A stretch of DNA of 64,000 nt from Phaeoceros laevis (Eukaryota > Anthocerotophyta > Anthocerotopsida > Notothyladales), in NCBI GenBank assembly GCA_049999765.1, contig JBNGIQ010009429.1, positions 364,737 to 428,736 of the forward strand. The letters are read 5' to 3'. Position 1 is the first letter of the stretch. The number at the start of each line of letters is the position of its first letter. Positions 46,760 through 58,900 of this stretch are shown one piece after another. Both the position numbers and the translations under genes were made by a program. Under the pieces are notes generated by a model, which was given only the letters and a program-made list of their open reading frames with translations, searched no databases and was not told the origin of the DNA.

Positions 46760-47640
46760 GTGGGGACTTCCGGCGAGAAGCAGGACCGGTTCTGACTACG
46801 TTAGATCCGTCCTGAAACCCACTCACTTCCTCAAGAAGAGGAGCGGCAGATTAGGGGTGTGAGGGGTTTAATTTCTATGCTGGGTGGCTATTGCTATTGC
46901 TACAGCCATAGCTATAGCTATAGCGATCGCGAGCCAGCTTGCAACCGAATCCTCAGTACCACTTAACCGTCTTCCATATTGGCGATGCGTGCCGACCATG
47001 TGTGTACGAGGGGTACAAGGGGACGATCTCGTTGTGCCAGACTGAGTGAGGGTGCACACCTTCAGGGCTGGCTGGCATCTCAACGAAGAATGATATCTTC
47101 AGGAGCACGGCACTGAGTTTTGTCAGTGCCCAGTCCTTCCTGAAGATGTTTCAAGTGAACAAGGTACCTGGGGGTGGATTCCAGCTGAGTGTGTGCACCT
47201 GCTGCGAGTTCATATAGACTACTCAATTGATGTGAAGAGCTTCGCTAATCGGCTGGCCCGGCGAGGGCCTCTGGTGGGTTGTGGCAGTTTATTTCGTCGG
47301 CAAAGACTCAAAGTTTGTAGGGCCAGACTGTACCTGTAGGACAAGAGGTCATGAGTAGGTAGGCTTACAAAAAGAATTGGAGGCGGTTGTCCCTTCACCA
47401 CATTTTTTATATGTTTTTGGTGAGCAGTAGTTGTACCGCATGCTGCCCCAGGCCCCAGTGGCGAGATACAAGCTTATATAACATCTATCTCGAGATCTCA
47501 AGCTGACAACCTGGTGAGTCTCACCTATGCCCTTTTGACAATATTCCTTCAACGCACCGACAAGCATCCACCCATCCATAGGGTGATGCATCACACCAGG
47601 GCTTGCAAACTGCACCTACGCAACTAGCCTAGTGGCACCT
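46760..47640 (-). repeat. Dispersed repeat, copy B (inverted relative to copy A at 22.4-23.2 kb)
   Basis: Read on the minus strand, its blocks follow the same order as copy A: the CTAGTTGCG...GCATCACCCTATGGATGG start, GCTTGTCGGTGCGTTGAAGGA, GGAATCCACCCCCAGG, CATCTTCAGGAAGGACTGGG, GCTCGCGATCGCTA, GTGGGTTTCAGGACGG. It is about 140 bases longer than copy A. There is no coding frame of note. Confidence 0.7.
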
Positions 47641-48066
47641 GTGCCTTCTCCACGTCGGGATTCATGGAGGAGTCGGCATACGTTGCATTGTGAAAAACTC
47701 CTAGTCATATACTACGGACTGCCAAAACAAACATGACAAACCTGCCGAGCACCTGACTCGTAGTTGTCAAAGAATGGGGGCATGACACATAATGTGCCAG
47801 TACTTTTTGCAAGTTCAGCCTCGAAAAATTGGTGCCACGCCACGCAATCCCACTAATGATCGTCCTATCACACAAAATGCTGCCTCCTTACACGAACTGC
47901 TACCTCCTCTCTGAACATAACTTATACTGGCATCAGCCTGGAAATCAGAGTTCCTCTATTATGACAGCTGCATTTACACTTCACCATGTGAAGCAGGACG
48001 GAATAAATGTTGTAGCTACCTTACCTTTAGCTTCCCTGTGCACTGCTACGAGCACGGGGCGATGAA
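47641..48066. other. Spacer, probably UER1 3' UTR and downstream
   Basis: No open frame or RNA seen. The part next to 48100 is probably the 3' UTR of the minus-strand UER1 gene. Confidence 0.4.
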
Positions 48067-48099
48067 TTGAGTAGCAACTGGTCGCTCCATATTGCAGAA

Positions 48100-49203
48100 T
48101 CAGGCCACTGCAGTTGTCTTGTTAGGCTCAAATACGTACTTGATCAACGAGTCCTTGATGGAGAGCAACTCCGGGAATTCCTTCTTCAGTTTGCTTGCAT
48201 CCAGCTCGTTGTTGCTACGAGGAGCAACGATCACTTTCGCTTGCTCCTCCAGAGTGAAGTTTTTCCAGCTGAAGGAAGGATCCACATACTCCTTGTACAG
48301 CTCCAGGACCTCGTTGTGGCTCACGACACCAGGGTTTGTGAAGTTCCAGATGCCACTCAAATTACGCTTAGCCATTTCAATCGAGATGGGCAGCAGCTCA
48401 TCCAGAATGGTCATGGAGTTTGGAATGTTCACAACCTTTTCATAGCGGGATATTTTGGTGACAAAGTTTCGAGGATTGGCCAGGTCACCTGTTATGGGCA
48501 TCCGGACACGTAACGTGCAGACATTGTCATACAGTCGCAGCAACTCCTCTACCTGCACTTGCAAATAACCTAAGTTGTCAAACTGGCTATTCCACGAAAC
48601 CAAGCTGACAATCATCCACCTACAAGGAACAAGAATGCAATGGAACCATAGAGAAAGATGGAACCACCATCAAAAAGGTATTCTTGAGGTATAATCAAGA
48701 AACAGAAAATGTGAAGCTAAACGAATTCAGGAAACCAGTTAAAGGGAGAATATTACCATGGCTTTTGTCTTGGAGTAGAAGGATCCAGTAAAGTTGGCTT
48801 GATCTTCCTCCTTGAAGCCGATGCCACTGCCCTCGGGATGAGTAGGATCATATTCAAAAATGCAGCCTGTGGCGTAGTTGATCAACAGCAACCCATTTTC
48901 CCGACAGACGTCAGCAAGTGTCAGAGTTCCAACCACATTTGCCCTGATGGTCTCTGTCTTGTGACTTTCACACCAATCCACGTTAGGCCGACCAGTGACC
49001 CCAGCTGCATTGAAGACGTGAGTTGGTTTTACTGTGGCTATATCCTCTTCGATCTGTGTCCTGTTTTCCAGTCTGCCCTTGCCATACTCATATGCAATAC
49101 TTTGCTGCTCACAGATCTTTCCAAGTAGCCCACCAATCCAACCGGTCCGACCATAGATGAGGAACTTCAACTCCGTTGCATGGCCATTCTGAGATGCCAC
49201 CAT
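48100..49203 (-). CDS. UER1: UDP-4-keto-6-deoxyglucose 3,5-epimerase/4-reductase (NRS/ER type)
   Basis: Makes UDP-rhamnose from UDP-4-keto-6-deoxyglucose with NADPH, the last two steps of rhamnose supply for cell walls and glycosides; cytosolic. Two exons keep frame: 49203-48757 and 48552-48100, 299 residues, matching Arabidopsis UER1 (about 301). The NAD(P)-binding motif is YGRTGWIGG near residue 20. VFNAAGVTGRPNVDWCE and the catalytic-type YSKTKAMV (Y...K) follow; the intron falls right after AMV's Met. The second half (VRMPITGDLANPRNFVTKI, NIPNSMTILDELLPI, GIWNFTNPGVVSHNE) is nearly the plant consensus. It corresponds to the C-terminal part of the larger RHM enzymes, but there is no dehydratase domain upstream, so this is the stand-alone form. 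Confidence 0.96.
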
Positions 49204-50285
49204 TTTCAACACAAGGCCTCACACACGATACCTTCTGTCCCACATCCATGGTTTTCACAAAACGAACAGAATTAGATTACCGGGGATCAATGAGGAAGAA
49301 GCTAGCATAGTCAGCTTGAGGAGCGATCGCATCCGCTGAAAGTAAACAAAAGGTGCATACACTAATCTCTAATCGAACGCATGCACAGCTACTACAGATC
49401 CAAGAAAGTTTGCGATGATCACTGTCCGAAAGCAAACAACCGCAGATCTGCCTGGGTACAGCGCCTGTGGCGCATAAAACACAGGTACCTGCTCCCTAGG
49501 GCTGTTTTGTGCACGATTACCACCTGTTGCCCTGCGATCACTCTGATCATCCAGAAACTCAGCCATGTTCAATAGCCAACCTTAAAGAACTCACCTCCAA
49601 CAGAAACGGGCCCCGTGAATCGAAGCTGACCGCAAGCCGACGCCGCTGGCTCCGCAGACGCCAACCTCGAGCCCCCGTGCCGGATCTGCTAGGACTGACA
49701 AGAGAGCTGCAGCCTTTTTATAACACAACTGTAGGAAGTAGGAAGCGGCCCTTCACATTTGTCGTGTTTTACCCTAAGCACGATAAAAAACTTTTCTTGG
49801 TCTGAGCGAAACGGAACTTACAGTCACACTCGGAATACCAACCAATCGTGGCATGACTAACCCGCTGTGCATTTCGCTACAGCAGACAATGACAGTGAGT
49901 TCTCGAACCTCGCACTCACAGTCTCACATCAGAATAGCTCTTAATAGGTGCCGTACAACATCGCGGATGCCCTTAGCTAACCCTCAGGCAAAAACTATCT
50001 ATCAGTGCGATTTCAGGGGGAATTGTGAGCAAATCAAACAAGAAGCCGTTGCACCTTGCCGATCCAGCAGCTTCATCCGAAGGCAACATACAATGAGACG
50101 AAACGTCCTTGACACAAGGGATGCTGCGGGCAAACCAAGCTCATCCAATCGCCAATTCAGGACGACGAAACAGGGGCCACTCTCGGAGGTCAAAATCCCG
50201 AATATAGAGGAGGAAAGTGGCATCCAACTTAAAACTCCTCGTGAGCCCAAAGCTCCAGCAGCACTTGATTAGCAAGCCCGAGATA
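49204..50285. other. Spacer between UER1 promoter and U2AF 3' end
   Basis: Both flanking genes are on the minus strand, so this holds the UER1 promoter and leader (an intron in the leader is possible) and the U2AF 3' UTR. No gene is seen on either strand. Confidence 0.5.
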
Positions 50286-53200
50286 TCAACCCCCAAAATC
50301 TCCATGCGTGAATTTATCCTCTGAATAAAATGAGGCTATCACGCTATTTCCACCAAATTTTCGACCATGCAGTGTATTCTTGGCCCTTGCAGAACCTTGA
50401 GTGTCGGCATACTCCACAAAGACCTACGCACCACCAGCAAATCAGAAAACAGGTCCGAATACCCGAAAAGATCGTTTATACGATTCGTATGAAAACCACT
50501 CACCATGCCCACGCCTGGAACCTCATCGGCGCTGCTGCTAGGTCTGGGAATGACCAAGTTTGTGACGCTTCCTGAAGAAAAGTGCCCAGATGAGACACTC
50601 GGAAACACCTGTTCACGACAATAACATACTTCCTACAAAAGGTCTCCAGATGACAACTGATCCTGCACTTACCGTATTTACCACATTCTTCTCTCATGTC
50701 ATCCAATATTTCTTCATATTCACCATCGTCCCTCAACTCCTCTGCAGAGACAACCTGCAGGGTACAGTACCACATGACTGAGTTCGACCATTAAAACCAA
50801 CATCACTCATCAACTACTTGTTCAACCGTCCAAGCCTACCTGAGAGAGGCAAACAACTCGGGTGGGCACTTCTGTTGGATTCATTCCTGACATCATCCCT
50901 TGCATCATACCTCCAGCCAACCCCGACATCATTCCCGTTCCCACACCAAGGCCCACAGCATTGGCGCCACTAGCCTGAAGGGCGAGCTTCTGCATTGGTC
51001 ATATGTATCCCGTATCTATTAAGCATTTGCAACTGCCATTCTATCTAGAAGATGTGGAAAAGCAACCATTGATGCCTTCATTACCTGCAGGGCAATTTGC
51101 TGCTGTGCTTGGACAAGTACATTGGCCTGATCGGGCTTTGGCTGTCCACTGCAGTACCACCAATGTGCTCTGATGACCATCAGAATGCAAGTACGCACAT
51201 AGATCTCTGAGAACTAAAAAAACTCAAAAGTCCAGCCTAAAACAAAGGAGAAAGGAGGCCAACCTGGCAGTCGCACGCCGTACAGTAAGCGTCTTGTCTC
51301 CCATTTTCATCCCATTCAATGCTGCACAAGCAATATCGGCGACAGCGAGGTCCTGCAAACAGATGGTACTCAGACGAAAGGGGGGAGTCACTCAGCGCAA
51401 ACATAGCAGCTAAATCCACAAGTGGCAAGTTCAGCAAGGGCAGAGATTTCTCAGAAATCAAGACGTAAGTGCCAAGGCAAACTAACCTGATATACACAGA
51501 AGCCGTAACCTTTGGAGTTACCAGTGTCACGGTCCTTGACAAGGTCAAAAGCACGAAGTGGACTGCCCGTACCCACACCAGACATCATCAGTAACAGCAC
51601 AAGAAGCTGGCTGTCATTGAGCACAACGCCAAACCTTGAACCATCTCAGCCAAGTGACAACCCACCCGAAAGAAGACAAAAGGTCTATAATTTGATCTTC
51701 GGTTAAATAATATGGCAAACCGCCTACAAATATTCGATCAGGGCCATCAGCTCCTCCAGAAGCTCTGCAGAAGATATGAATGAAGGTGAGCAAACTTTTC
51801 TGGTTTCTGTGCTTCTCAGACACAATAATCAGCCTCGCACATACCCTGGGGTGAGTCCAACATTTGCAAGGTTTAGCTGTGCACTTGGCTGGCTCGGTCC
51901 AAGAGTTGCTGCCATGGAAGGATTGTAGTCGCTTGGCCGTCTAACACGTACTGAGACTCCCTGGAGAATGGCCAGCAATGAATGAAAAGGTCAAGCTTGT
52001 GGCAAAGGATGTTAGCCATATCCTTACACGGTATAGGGTAGTACCTCGTAGATGATGCCATCTAATGCCATGGCATTGCTAGCTTCTTCGACAGTGCGCA
52101 TCTCCACAAAGGCAAACCTTTTCTCTTGATTGATGTAGACATTTACAACAGCATCACCTGCAGGTACGTGACAAGTCACAATAAATATCCAAATCAACTA
52201 GAACATGCGCAACAAAACACTTGTAGTAAAAAGGCAATCAAGCATCAAGTACCTGGCCCAGCAGTGTTCCCTCCCACAGCAGCCATCACCTGGCTGAAGA
52301 AAGTTGCGACACTCTGGCAACACAGTTTCAGAAGTAAGTAACTCATACTTTTGATAAAAAACCATGGGCCTGAAAAGTTGCTGGAAATCCTCATGAAGAC
52401 AACACTAGGATATGGCGGCTGAGACACCTGACCTGTTCATTTGCCATAGGGGGGAGCCCCCCCACATAGACTCTGCGAGCATGTCTTGTAGCCTGCAGTC
52501 AACGACTATTCAGCACAATGACCTGATTATTGTCACAACAGCATAGGAAGGCAAAAAGAAAATCGCAATCAGTAGCACTACCATCACTTGTGCAGCATAA
52601 CTTCATTCAAAAGTAAAAGCAACAGATGCACCTACACAGACAGAGAAAAGCTACACAAGAACAATTCCGGATCAATGTACCTGTGTCCCACCAGCAAAAG
52701 GAAACATTGATTGGAAAACACCCCCAGACATTGTCTGTCCCATTCCAGCCATGTGACCTGCAAAGGACAAAAAGGCTTGAGGATCAATTTCCAGCAAACA
52801 AGTGGTTCATGCACCAAGTTGCACAACATGAATCAAAAGTGACCACCCTTTCGTCTCAAGTAAGCAGCAGTTGACATACCGAAGGAAGATAAACCAGCAG
52901 CTCCAGCACCAGCAACCCCTGGTTGTAGCATCCCTGTTTGTGGGTTGAGCATTGAACCTATTCTCATGCATGGTCAGCTACTGTGCATGGTATTCCGGAA
53001 GCCCTCTGCTGCACTAACAGGTTCCCGCGGAAGCTCTAAGGTGGGATGCAATACACGTCGCGGAGCAGCTTTGACGTTGACACATCAAAACTTTCTACTA
53101 ACAGGCCATTCCCCAAGTAGATACCAGAGAACTTTCCTCCTCAAGGAGTAGAAATGGGCAGTACAAGGCCATGAGCATAAAAGGTAGGCTGAAGTGTTCA

Positions 53201-55465
53201 GGGATGCACCCAGGTGCAACAAACTCCTTTGTTGTGCAAACAAGCCTTTCGAGCGACATGTTCGTTGAGAGGGACAGAAGACTATCCGAGATGCCATCCG
53301 CAACGTGAACCAAGAAAAAAACACAAGACACAAACATTTCCATCCAGCAAAACAGGGAACAAGCAAAACAGTCCTCAGTGTTTGCCTGTGATTGGTAATA
53401 CAAAAGCTCACCACATAGACCTACAACAAAGGTTTGCTCAAGCAAATGAAACTCAAGCAAAAAAATTATCTTCATGGAGATTCTAACTCATCTAGATGCA
53501 ACATTCTAGTACAAACACAATCTAATCCTCAAAATTCAATTTTTCAAGATTACACACCAAGCTAAACGGCCTTCACTAGATGCAGGAAGACAGGTCAAAA
53601 TAATCTACAGGAAGCTTGGTATCAGGACACTACAGGGACAACTAAAGAGGGAGAGTTCTAAGCACACCTGGTACAGAAGAAGCTGTAACAGCGGTAGCGC
53701 CAGGTGGTGCCATGTCAAATCCACTGGCTCGCTTGCTGTGACAAACCACACAACCATCAGCGACAGAAGTGAGACTGAGGTGGACATGGAACAGATTAAA
53801 CTTACAGCAGATGTCATGTACCTGCTGTTAGAAAATAAATCTGCCAAGAACAATTGCAACACGAACTAGTCTCACGGTGACAAAACATATGTTTGCACCT
53901 CTTACGTTTTTAGGTCTCTGGACCCTGATCTAGAATTTGAACGTCGGTCACGTGATCTGCCCCGTGATCTAGATCGTGACCGGTGTCTGTGCCTGCGTTC
54001 TCTATCTCGATCATGCTCATGTCGCCTGCATAACAATTACAGAGTTACAGTAGGGATCTCGCCACTGAGGTAACCACAGGCATGGTAAACAAGTAGGACA
54101 AATGGCTGATCATCTGGATCTTGAAACATGGCTCCAGCCCAAAAAGAAGAGACGAAGAAAAAGAATGGAAGTGGGCTGACCTATCACGGTCGCCTCTGTC
54201 ACCCCTGTCTCCTCTGTCACCCCTGTCCCCTCTATCTCCTCTGTCGCCATCATCCCGACCACGCCGGTCTCTCTCGTACCTTTCACGATCCCGGTCTCTG
54301 TCCCAGTCTCGTTCCCGGTCATCCCTCCTCCGACCATCTCTGTGTCTGCCACCATCCTCTCTTATCTTGTCCAGCTTCCTGTCTTCTTCGCGGTGTGGTC
54401 GCTGAAAGCACATAAGTAAAGAAGGGCTGGCTCAGTTGGCAATGCTTCCGCTTGTTAACCTCATATGACTACCAATCATCCGGTTCTAGCTTCCCAGAAC
54501 ACAGAAAGAGGCTGCATCGACACGACTGAGGCCATATGCCATCTACAGGCAGCGTCATGGTCATTTCTTGCAGCTGCGTCACAAATAAAAAAATTGAAAC
54601 AATCAAGCCAAGACTCTGCTCAAGAGCACGCAGAAAATGTAATATCTACTGTACAAACGACAAAACGTGCTTCTGCTGCTGCCGAATAGAGACAAGATCT
54701 TCACCAGATTCATAGCCACAAGCTCAGAATCAGTCTGAGGAATATAGTGGCAGAGCAGAGGCAGCCCTAAAGGAGGTCCCTTCACGCTGGCAATGACCTA
54801 CCAAAACTGCAAATTCATCACGGAAATGCGCTCAGCTAACCCACAACACCACCACAAGTAACTCTCTCCGCTCTCATGACCCAGGTTTCCATCAATTCCC
54901 GACGTCAGGGGTAGAATGAGCAGGAACCTGATTCTTCCAGGCAAAAAAGGCTCGGCTTGAAAAGCAAAAAAAGAGCTGATGGTCTGAGCGACCTCTCTCA
55001 TTCCTTGCAACACTCCCGGAGCAGCAGAATTGCTGCTCTCCCACCAAGTGGATTGCGCAGAACAAGAGCGAATTGGGCACAGCAAGACAGACGAGATTTG
55101 TACAGTCCCGGATTCCACAACACAACAACTAGGAAGCAGGCAGGCACTTTTCATCCCCCCCTTCCAGCCTGCCCCCCTCTGGCTGGTCACTCCACAGAAA
55201 GGCACCAGATTTCAGACACACACTCGCTGGATTTTCCATCAACACAAGAGACGACGAGAGGGAATGGGAGGACAAACGTGTATACATGCTTCACCTCGCG
55301 ATGCCGGTCACCACCATTCTCCCTGCCTTCCCTGGCAACAGCATCCGAGGGGGATCCCTCGCGCCCGTTCATGTCCACGTCGGGGCTGCTGCGGTGGTGC
55401 GGCCTGCGCTGCTGCGGGGATTCCTTGATGTCACTCCCGTACCTATCATAGTCATCCCCCGCCAT
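50286..55465 (-). CDS. U2AF2: Splicing factor U2AF large subunit (U2AF65)
   Basis: Binds the polypyrimidine tract at 3' splice sites and recruits U2 snRNP; nuclear. Many exons read out in order on the minus strand: first 55465-55295, last 50423-50286. The N-terminus is an RS-type region: charged start (MAGDDYDRYG), a run of DRG triplets in exon 2, and an SRSRSRGRSRDRR stretch in exon 3. A Gly/Met linker follows. RRM1: RRVYVGGLPPMANEQ (RNP2) and KRFAFVEMRTVEEA (RNP1). RRM2: DRIFVGGLPYYLTEDQ and KGYGFCVYQ. Then a linker with QAQQQIALQ and a Met/Gly-rich stretch (GGMMQGMMSGMNP). The UHM-type RRM3 contains TRVVCLSQ, ELRDDGEYEEILDDMREE, VFVEYADT and GRKFGGNSVIASFY. It ends DKFTHGDFGG. All key parts of plant U2AF65 are present. 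Intron 1 contains a tRNA-like fragment. Confidence 0.93.
54200..54260 (-). repeat. 9-bp coding repeat (Asp-Arg-Gly) in U2AF exon 2
   Basis: Near-identical 9-base units encode DRG about seven times in the RS-type region. The codons are nearly identical between units, so this is a young expansion that may vary between individuals. Confidence 0.85.
54427..54497 (+). other. tRNA-like fragment (tRNA-Asn-like or SINE head)
   Basis: TGGCTCAGTTGG fits the A box. CTTGTTAACC resembles an anticodon loop with GTT. GGTTCTAGCTTCC resembles a damaged B box at normal spacing. Stems do not pair well, so it is at best a decayed tRNA or SINE. It lies inside U2AF intron 1, antisense to the gene. Confidence 0.25.
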
Positions 55466-56817
55466 GGCCTGCAACGCCCCCCACGCCGGTCCAGCGTGGC
55501 CCGATTGCTTCCTCCCAGGCTGGCTATATATCCATCTCCTGCGCTCCCGGGGGCCAGGTGGACACGCCTGGGCGGTCAGCGCCAGGACTTTGCCACCGGA
55601 TTCTTCTACCTAGGGTAAGCAGGGCAGGGCGGGGCAGGAGGAGAAGCTGTGCCTCGCGTCGCGGTGTGAGTGGAAGGCCGGCGAGGCGACGAGATGGAGG
55701 AGAAACAGGGTCACAGGCCGGCCTGTCGGATCAATGGACTGGGGAAGAGAGCTTGCTTAAACCGGGGGTTCCCCATAATCAGGAGAGACAGAAACGAAAG
55801 GGAAGCATTTTCTTTCGACCATGTAGACTACTCCCTCCGTGTCGGAGGTTGTAAGCTTCGCGTATGCAGCATCGAATTTTGATACCACAATCACTACAAT
55901 GATATGATTGTGGACCGCCGTAGTTGGTGTATGCACCACCCCGAGAGTGAAAAGGGACTGTGAAGCGTGTTCATCTTCATTCCCCCAAGCACGATAATCA
56001 TCGTCAATACAGCTTGAACGTAAAATTAGGTTGAGTGACGGTGGTGCCGCATGGATAGATTATTAGATAGACCTCCCATTTATTTATTTTTAGTGTTTTT
56101 TAGTGGGTGCTAGTCCGGATGGCCTTGAAAAGCCTCATCCTAAAGAGCTAGCGCCTAAAGCTGGCCAGTCTTGCTTCAAGGGTCCAATTCTTGTGGGCTT
56201 GAAAATCTCAAATTCACCCATCCAACAACATTGGGTAGCCGTCTTGACCAGAACAGCTAATATTGAATGCGAATATAAATTCACGGCAGAAATAGTCGTC
56301 CTAGACAGGAGCGGACGGCATCCTAGCTAGGTTGCCAAAACGACGCAGAGGAAAGGAGAGGCTTGCAGCAAGTCCCCTTTGGGAACTGCAGCTCAACAAT
56401 GTGAAGAAAAGCGTGAGGCAGCGCATGCCAGTTACGTGGAGCAGATGGCTATGTTGATCACCAGCCACTTGCGCAAGGCAGTTGGTGGCGCTGAAAGGCA
56501 CTCTACTCTAGATCCCTCCCATCACAGTGGGGCACCTGTCCAGACCAGAAAGCTTACCGGTAGGGATGTCCAACAGGTGGGGGTCGGGGGCGACCGCCCG
56601 CCGAGAGATGGACACTTTTATTACACTATTGTATGTTGCGAAAATGCGTTATACCCCGCTAGCCTATTGGCAAGACGGGGCTAGGTTATATCATAGCGTA
56701 AGAAATGAAACAAAGTTGGTAAGAAATTAAAGAATGGTGATTGAGACAAGTATATGTTCCTATACCTCAATAAGCCAAGAGTTACCCCACCAGGGATGAA
56801 CACCCCAAGCCAAGCGG

Positions 56818-56985
56818 GTCATATATGGGATGGGGCTATGAAGCAGTTTCGCACCCTTGATAAGTTCACAAGCACTTTGATTCAATCAATGGCTCTGTGT
56901 CATATATGGGATGGGGCTCTCAAGCAAGTTCGCACCCATCATAAGTTCACAAGCACATTGATTCAATCAATATGGCTCTGTTTAG
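56818..56985 (+). repeat. 82-bp tandem duplication
   Basis: Two copies beginning CATATATGGGATGGGGCT and ending TTGATTCAATCAATGGCTCTG, with several substitutions. Confidence 0.85.
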
Positions 56986-57468
56986 TTGGCCCGTAAGTTT
57001 CAGCGTTGGCCGCAACTAAGGATTGAATTGAATCTTGATGAACATCTATATTGAATAACTATACTAACTTTTTCTGAGCTCCATTCCTTTCTCATAGTGC
57101 ATTGTTGATCACTCACTCAAAGGGCTTCACAAATTATAGTCATGATTGTAAGTTGTGGTGTGAGTATAGCTACTTCAAAGTTGGTTGATAATGATGATGA
57201 TGCTCTATGATATCTACTTCAAATTTATGTTTCTATACGGAATGTTTTTGTATGCAAAGGACAACAATCTTATAGTAGAGTACTACAAACCTAGAGAAGA
57301 TAAGAATGTTGTCGCTCGGCAATCCAAGTAGTCCAATGGAGTTGAAGCATGTCATCCCCATCAAAGAACTTGTAAGCTCATATTCATGATGCACAAAAGC
57401 CATTCTTACATTCCTACCGCGAGCATATGCGGACAAAGAAGAAATCCGAGCGTGGCAGGCAACGTATA

Positions 57469-57584
57469 CGTACAAAGCGTAGTTTTTTTCCATGTCTCTT
57501 GAGAGCATGTGAGGGTCACGGTTGTACGTACAAAGCGTAGTTTTTTTCCATGTCTCTTGAGAGCATGTGAGGGTCACGGTTGTC
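57469..57584 (+). repeat. 58-bp perfect tandem duplication
   Basis: Unit starts ACGTACAAAGCGTAGTTTTT and ends GGGTCACGGTTGT; the two copies look identical. Confidence 0.9.
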
Positions 57585-57594
57585 TTCCGACACT

Positions 57595-57920
57595 CTCCAG
57601 GCTAGGCTCCCCGTAACATATTGCTTGAAAAGAGACGGATTGATGGCCGGACAATGGTTGCTTTCCCTCCCTATGCCCCCTTGTACTACTACAATAATAA
57701 CACAATTGGACAGCTTTCATTGACTTCCTCCAGGCTAGGCTCCCCGCCCGTAATATCAAGGGGACGGACACTGGTTGCTTTCCCCATGCCCCCAAGGTTG
57801 TAATAATACAATCTTGAGGCTCCCTGTAACATAACTTGAGCGGACGGACAGGCAGGGGTTGCTTTCCCCATGCTGCGCCCCCTGTAATAAGTTTAACACA
57901 ATTGGACAGCTTTGAGTAAC
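57595..57920 (+). repeat. Degenerate tandem repeat, about 3 units of 100-120 bp
   Basis: Each unit has AGGCTCCC, then GACGGACA..., GGTTGCTTTCCC and ATGCCCCC-like blocks. ACACAATTGGACAGCTTT occurs in the first and third units. Confidence 0.7.
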
Positions 57921-57962
57921 ATCAAAGACACAGTAGCCGACGGACGGTGGGACGGTGGGTTG

Positions 57963-58060
57963 ATTGGTATGCAGTAATATTATGTATAACTTCCAAGGGT
58001 ATGTCATTGGTATGCAGTAATATTATGTATAGCTTCCAAGTGTATGTCACAACACTCTGC
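57963..58060 (+). repeat. 53-bp tandem duplication
   Basis: TTGGTATGCAGTAATATTAT with following sequence through GTATGTCA occurs twice. Confidence 0.85.
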
Positions 58061-58900
58061 ACAACTAGGGTATGTGAGGGCATGTGTCGGAAAATAAACA
58101 TGAATGCATGTTTTTTGTTGCTTGTCCTTGGAAGGTTGTGAGAGAATTAGAAGGAGCCAAGCCAGCTCCTTCACATCATGCGCCTTCCTTGTTTAGTCCG
58201 ATTTGCTTTGCATCGCCTTGGCAAGGGTGGCGGTTGGTTCCTTCAGGTCGTCCACGCGACATAGAAATGCAAAGATGCAAGGCGGAAGGCCTAATAGAGA
58301 GTCTAATAATAAGACTGGGTTGGGTTGGGTGGGATTCCGGTAGTACTTGGCCTGAGGCGGGCGGGCACCCACGGTAACTTAGTAACCGAATGGAGGGTAA
58401 ATTAGTAAGCGTGTGAAGGGTAATCCTTCCTTGGGATAGTCCGCACGGCGGCCATCAAGGTTGACACGAGCGAGGCACACAGTCAGCGCGCACCGGTGTT
58501 ACTGTGGTTATCCCGTTGGAGGCTAAATGGGGGAGGCGGGCGCGTGCCTGCCTCACTTCCGGCACAGGCCGTGAACAGCGAGCAAAGTACCCTCCTTGAG
58601 TGCGCTGCCTCTGCCTGCAAGGGGCAAGTTAGTAGTCACCATCGCCAGCGACTCTTGTTCAAAACTGGAGCAAGCAATGCGCATCCGTTTGCGAGGCTGA
58701 GGCCCCCGGAATTTCCTGCCACCTTCCCCTCGGGAGCATCTTCGAAGGCTTGCAACAAACAGGCAGGCAGGCAGGCAGGCTTGAGGAAAAGAAAAGATGC
58801 GCACCCGTGGTGAATTGCAATTGGCTAATTGGCTAGGCTGCCCAGGAGGTCCCCCTGCCTGCCTGCCTGCAGGCACCTGTAGACCAGCAATTTTAATTGC

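Larger units (their letters stand above)
55466..58900. other. Spacer with several tandem duplications, no gene seen
   Basis: Contains the U2AF promoter (GC-rich to about 55.7 kb), then AT-rich sequence with the tandem repeats listed separately. A GGCAG run occurs near 58760. Short frames have no domain support. Confidence 0.5.

Noticed and set aside
56103-56330. GASPDGL word like the YqaJ nuclease motif
   Set aside because: Only one short word matches; the expected downstream Glu-x-Lys motif is missing and the frame is short.
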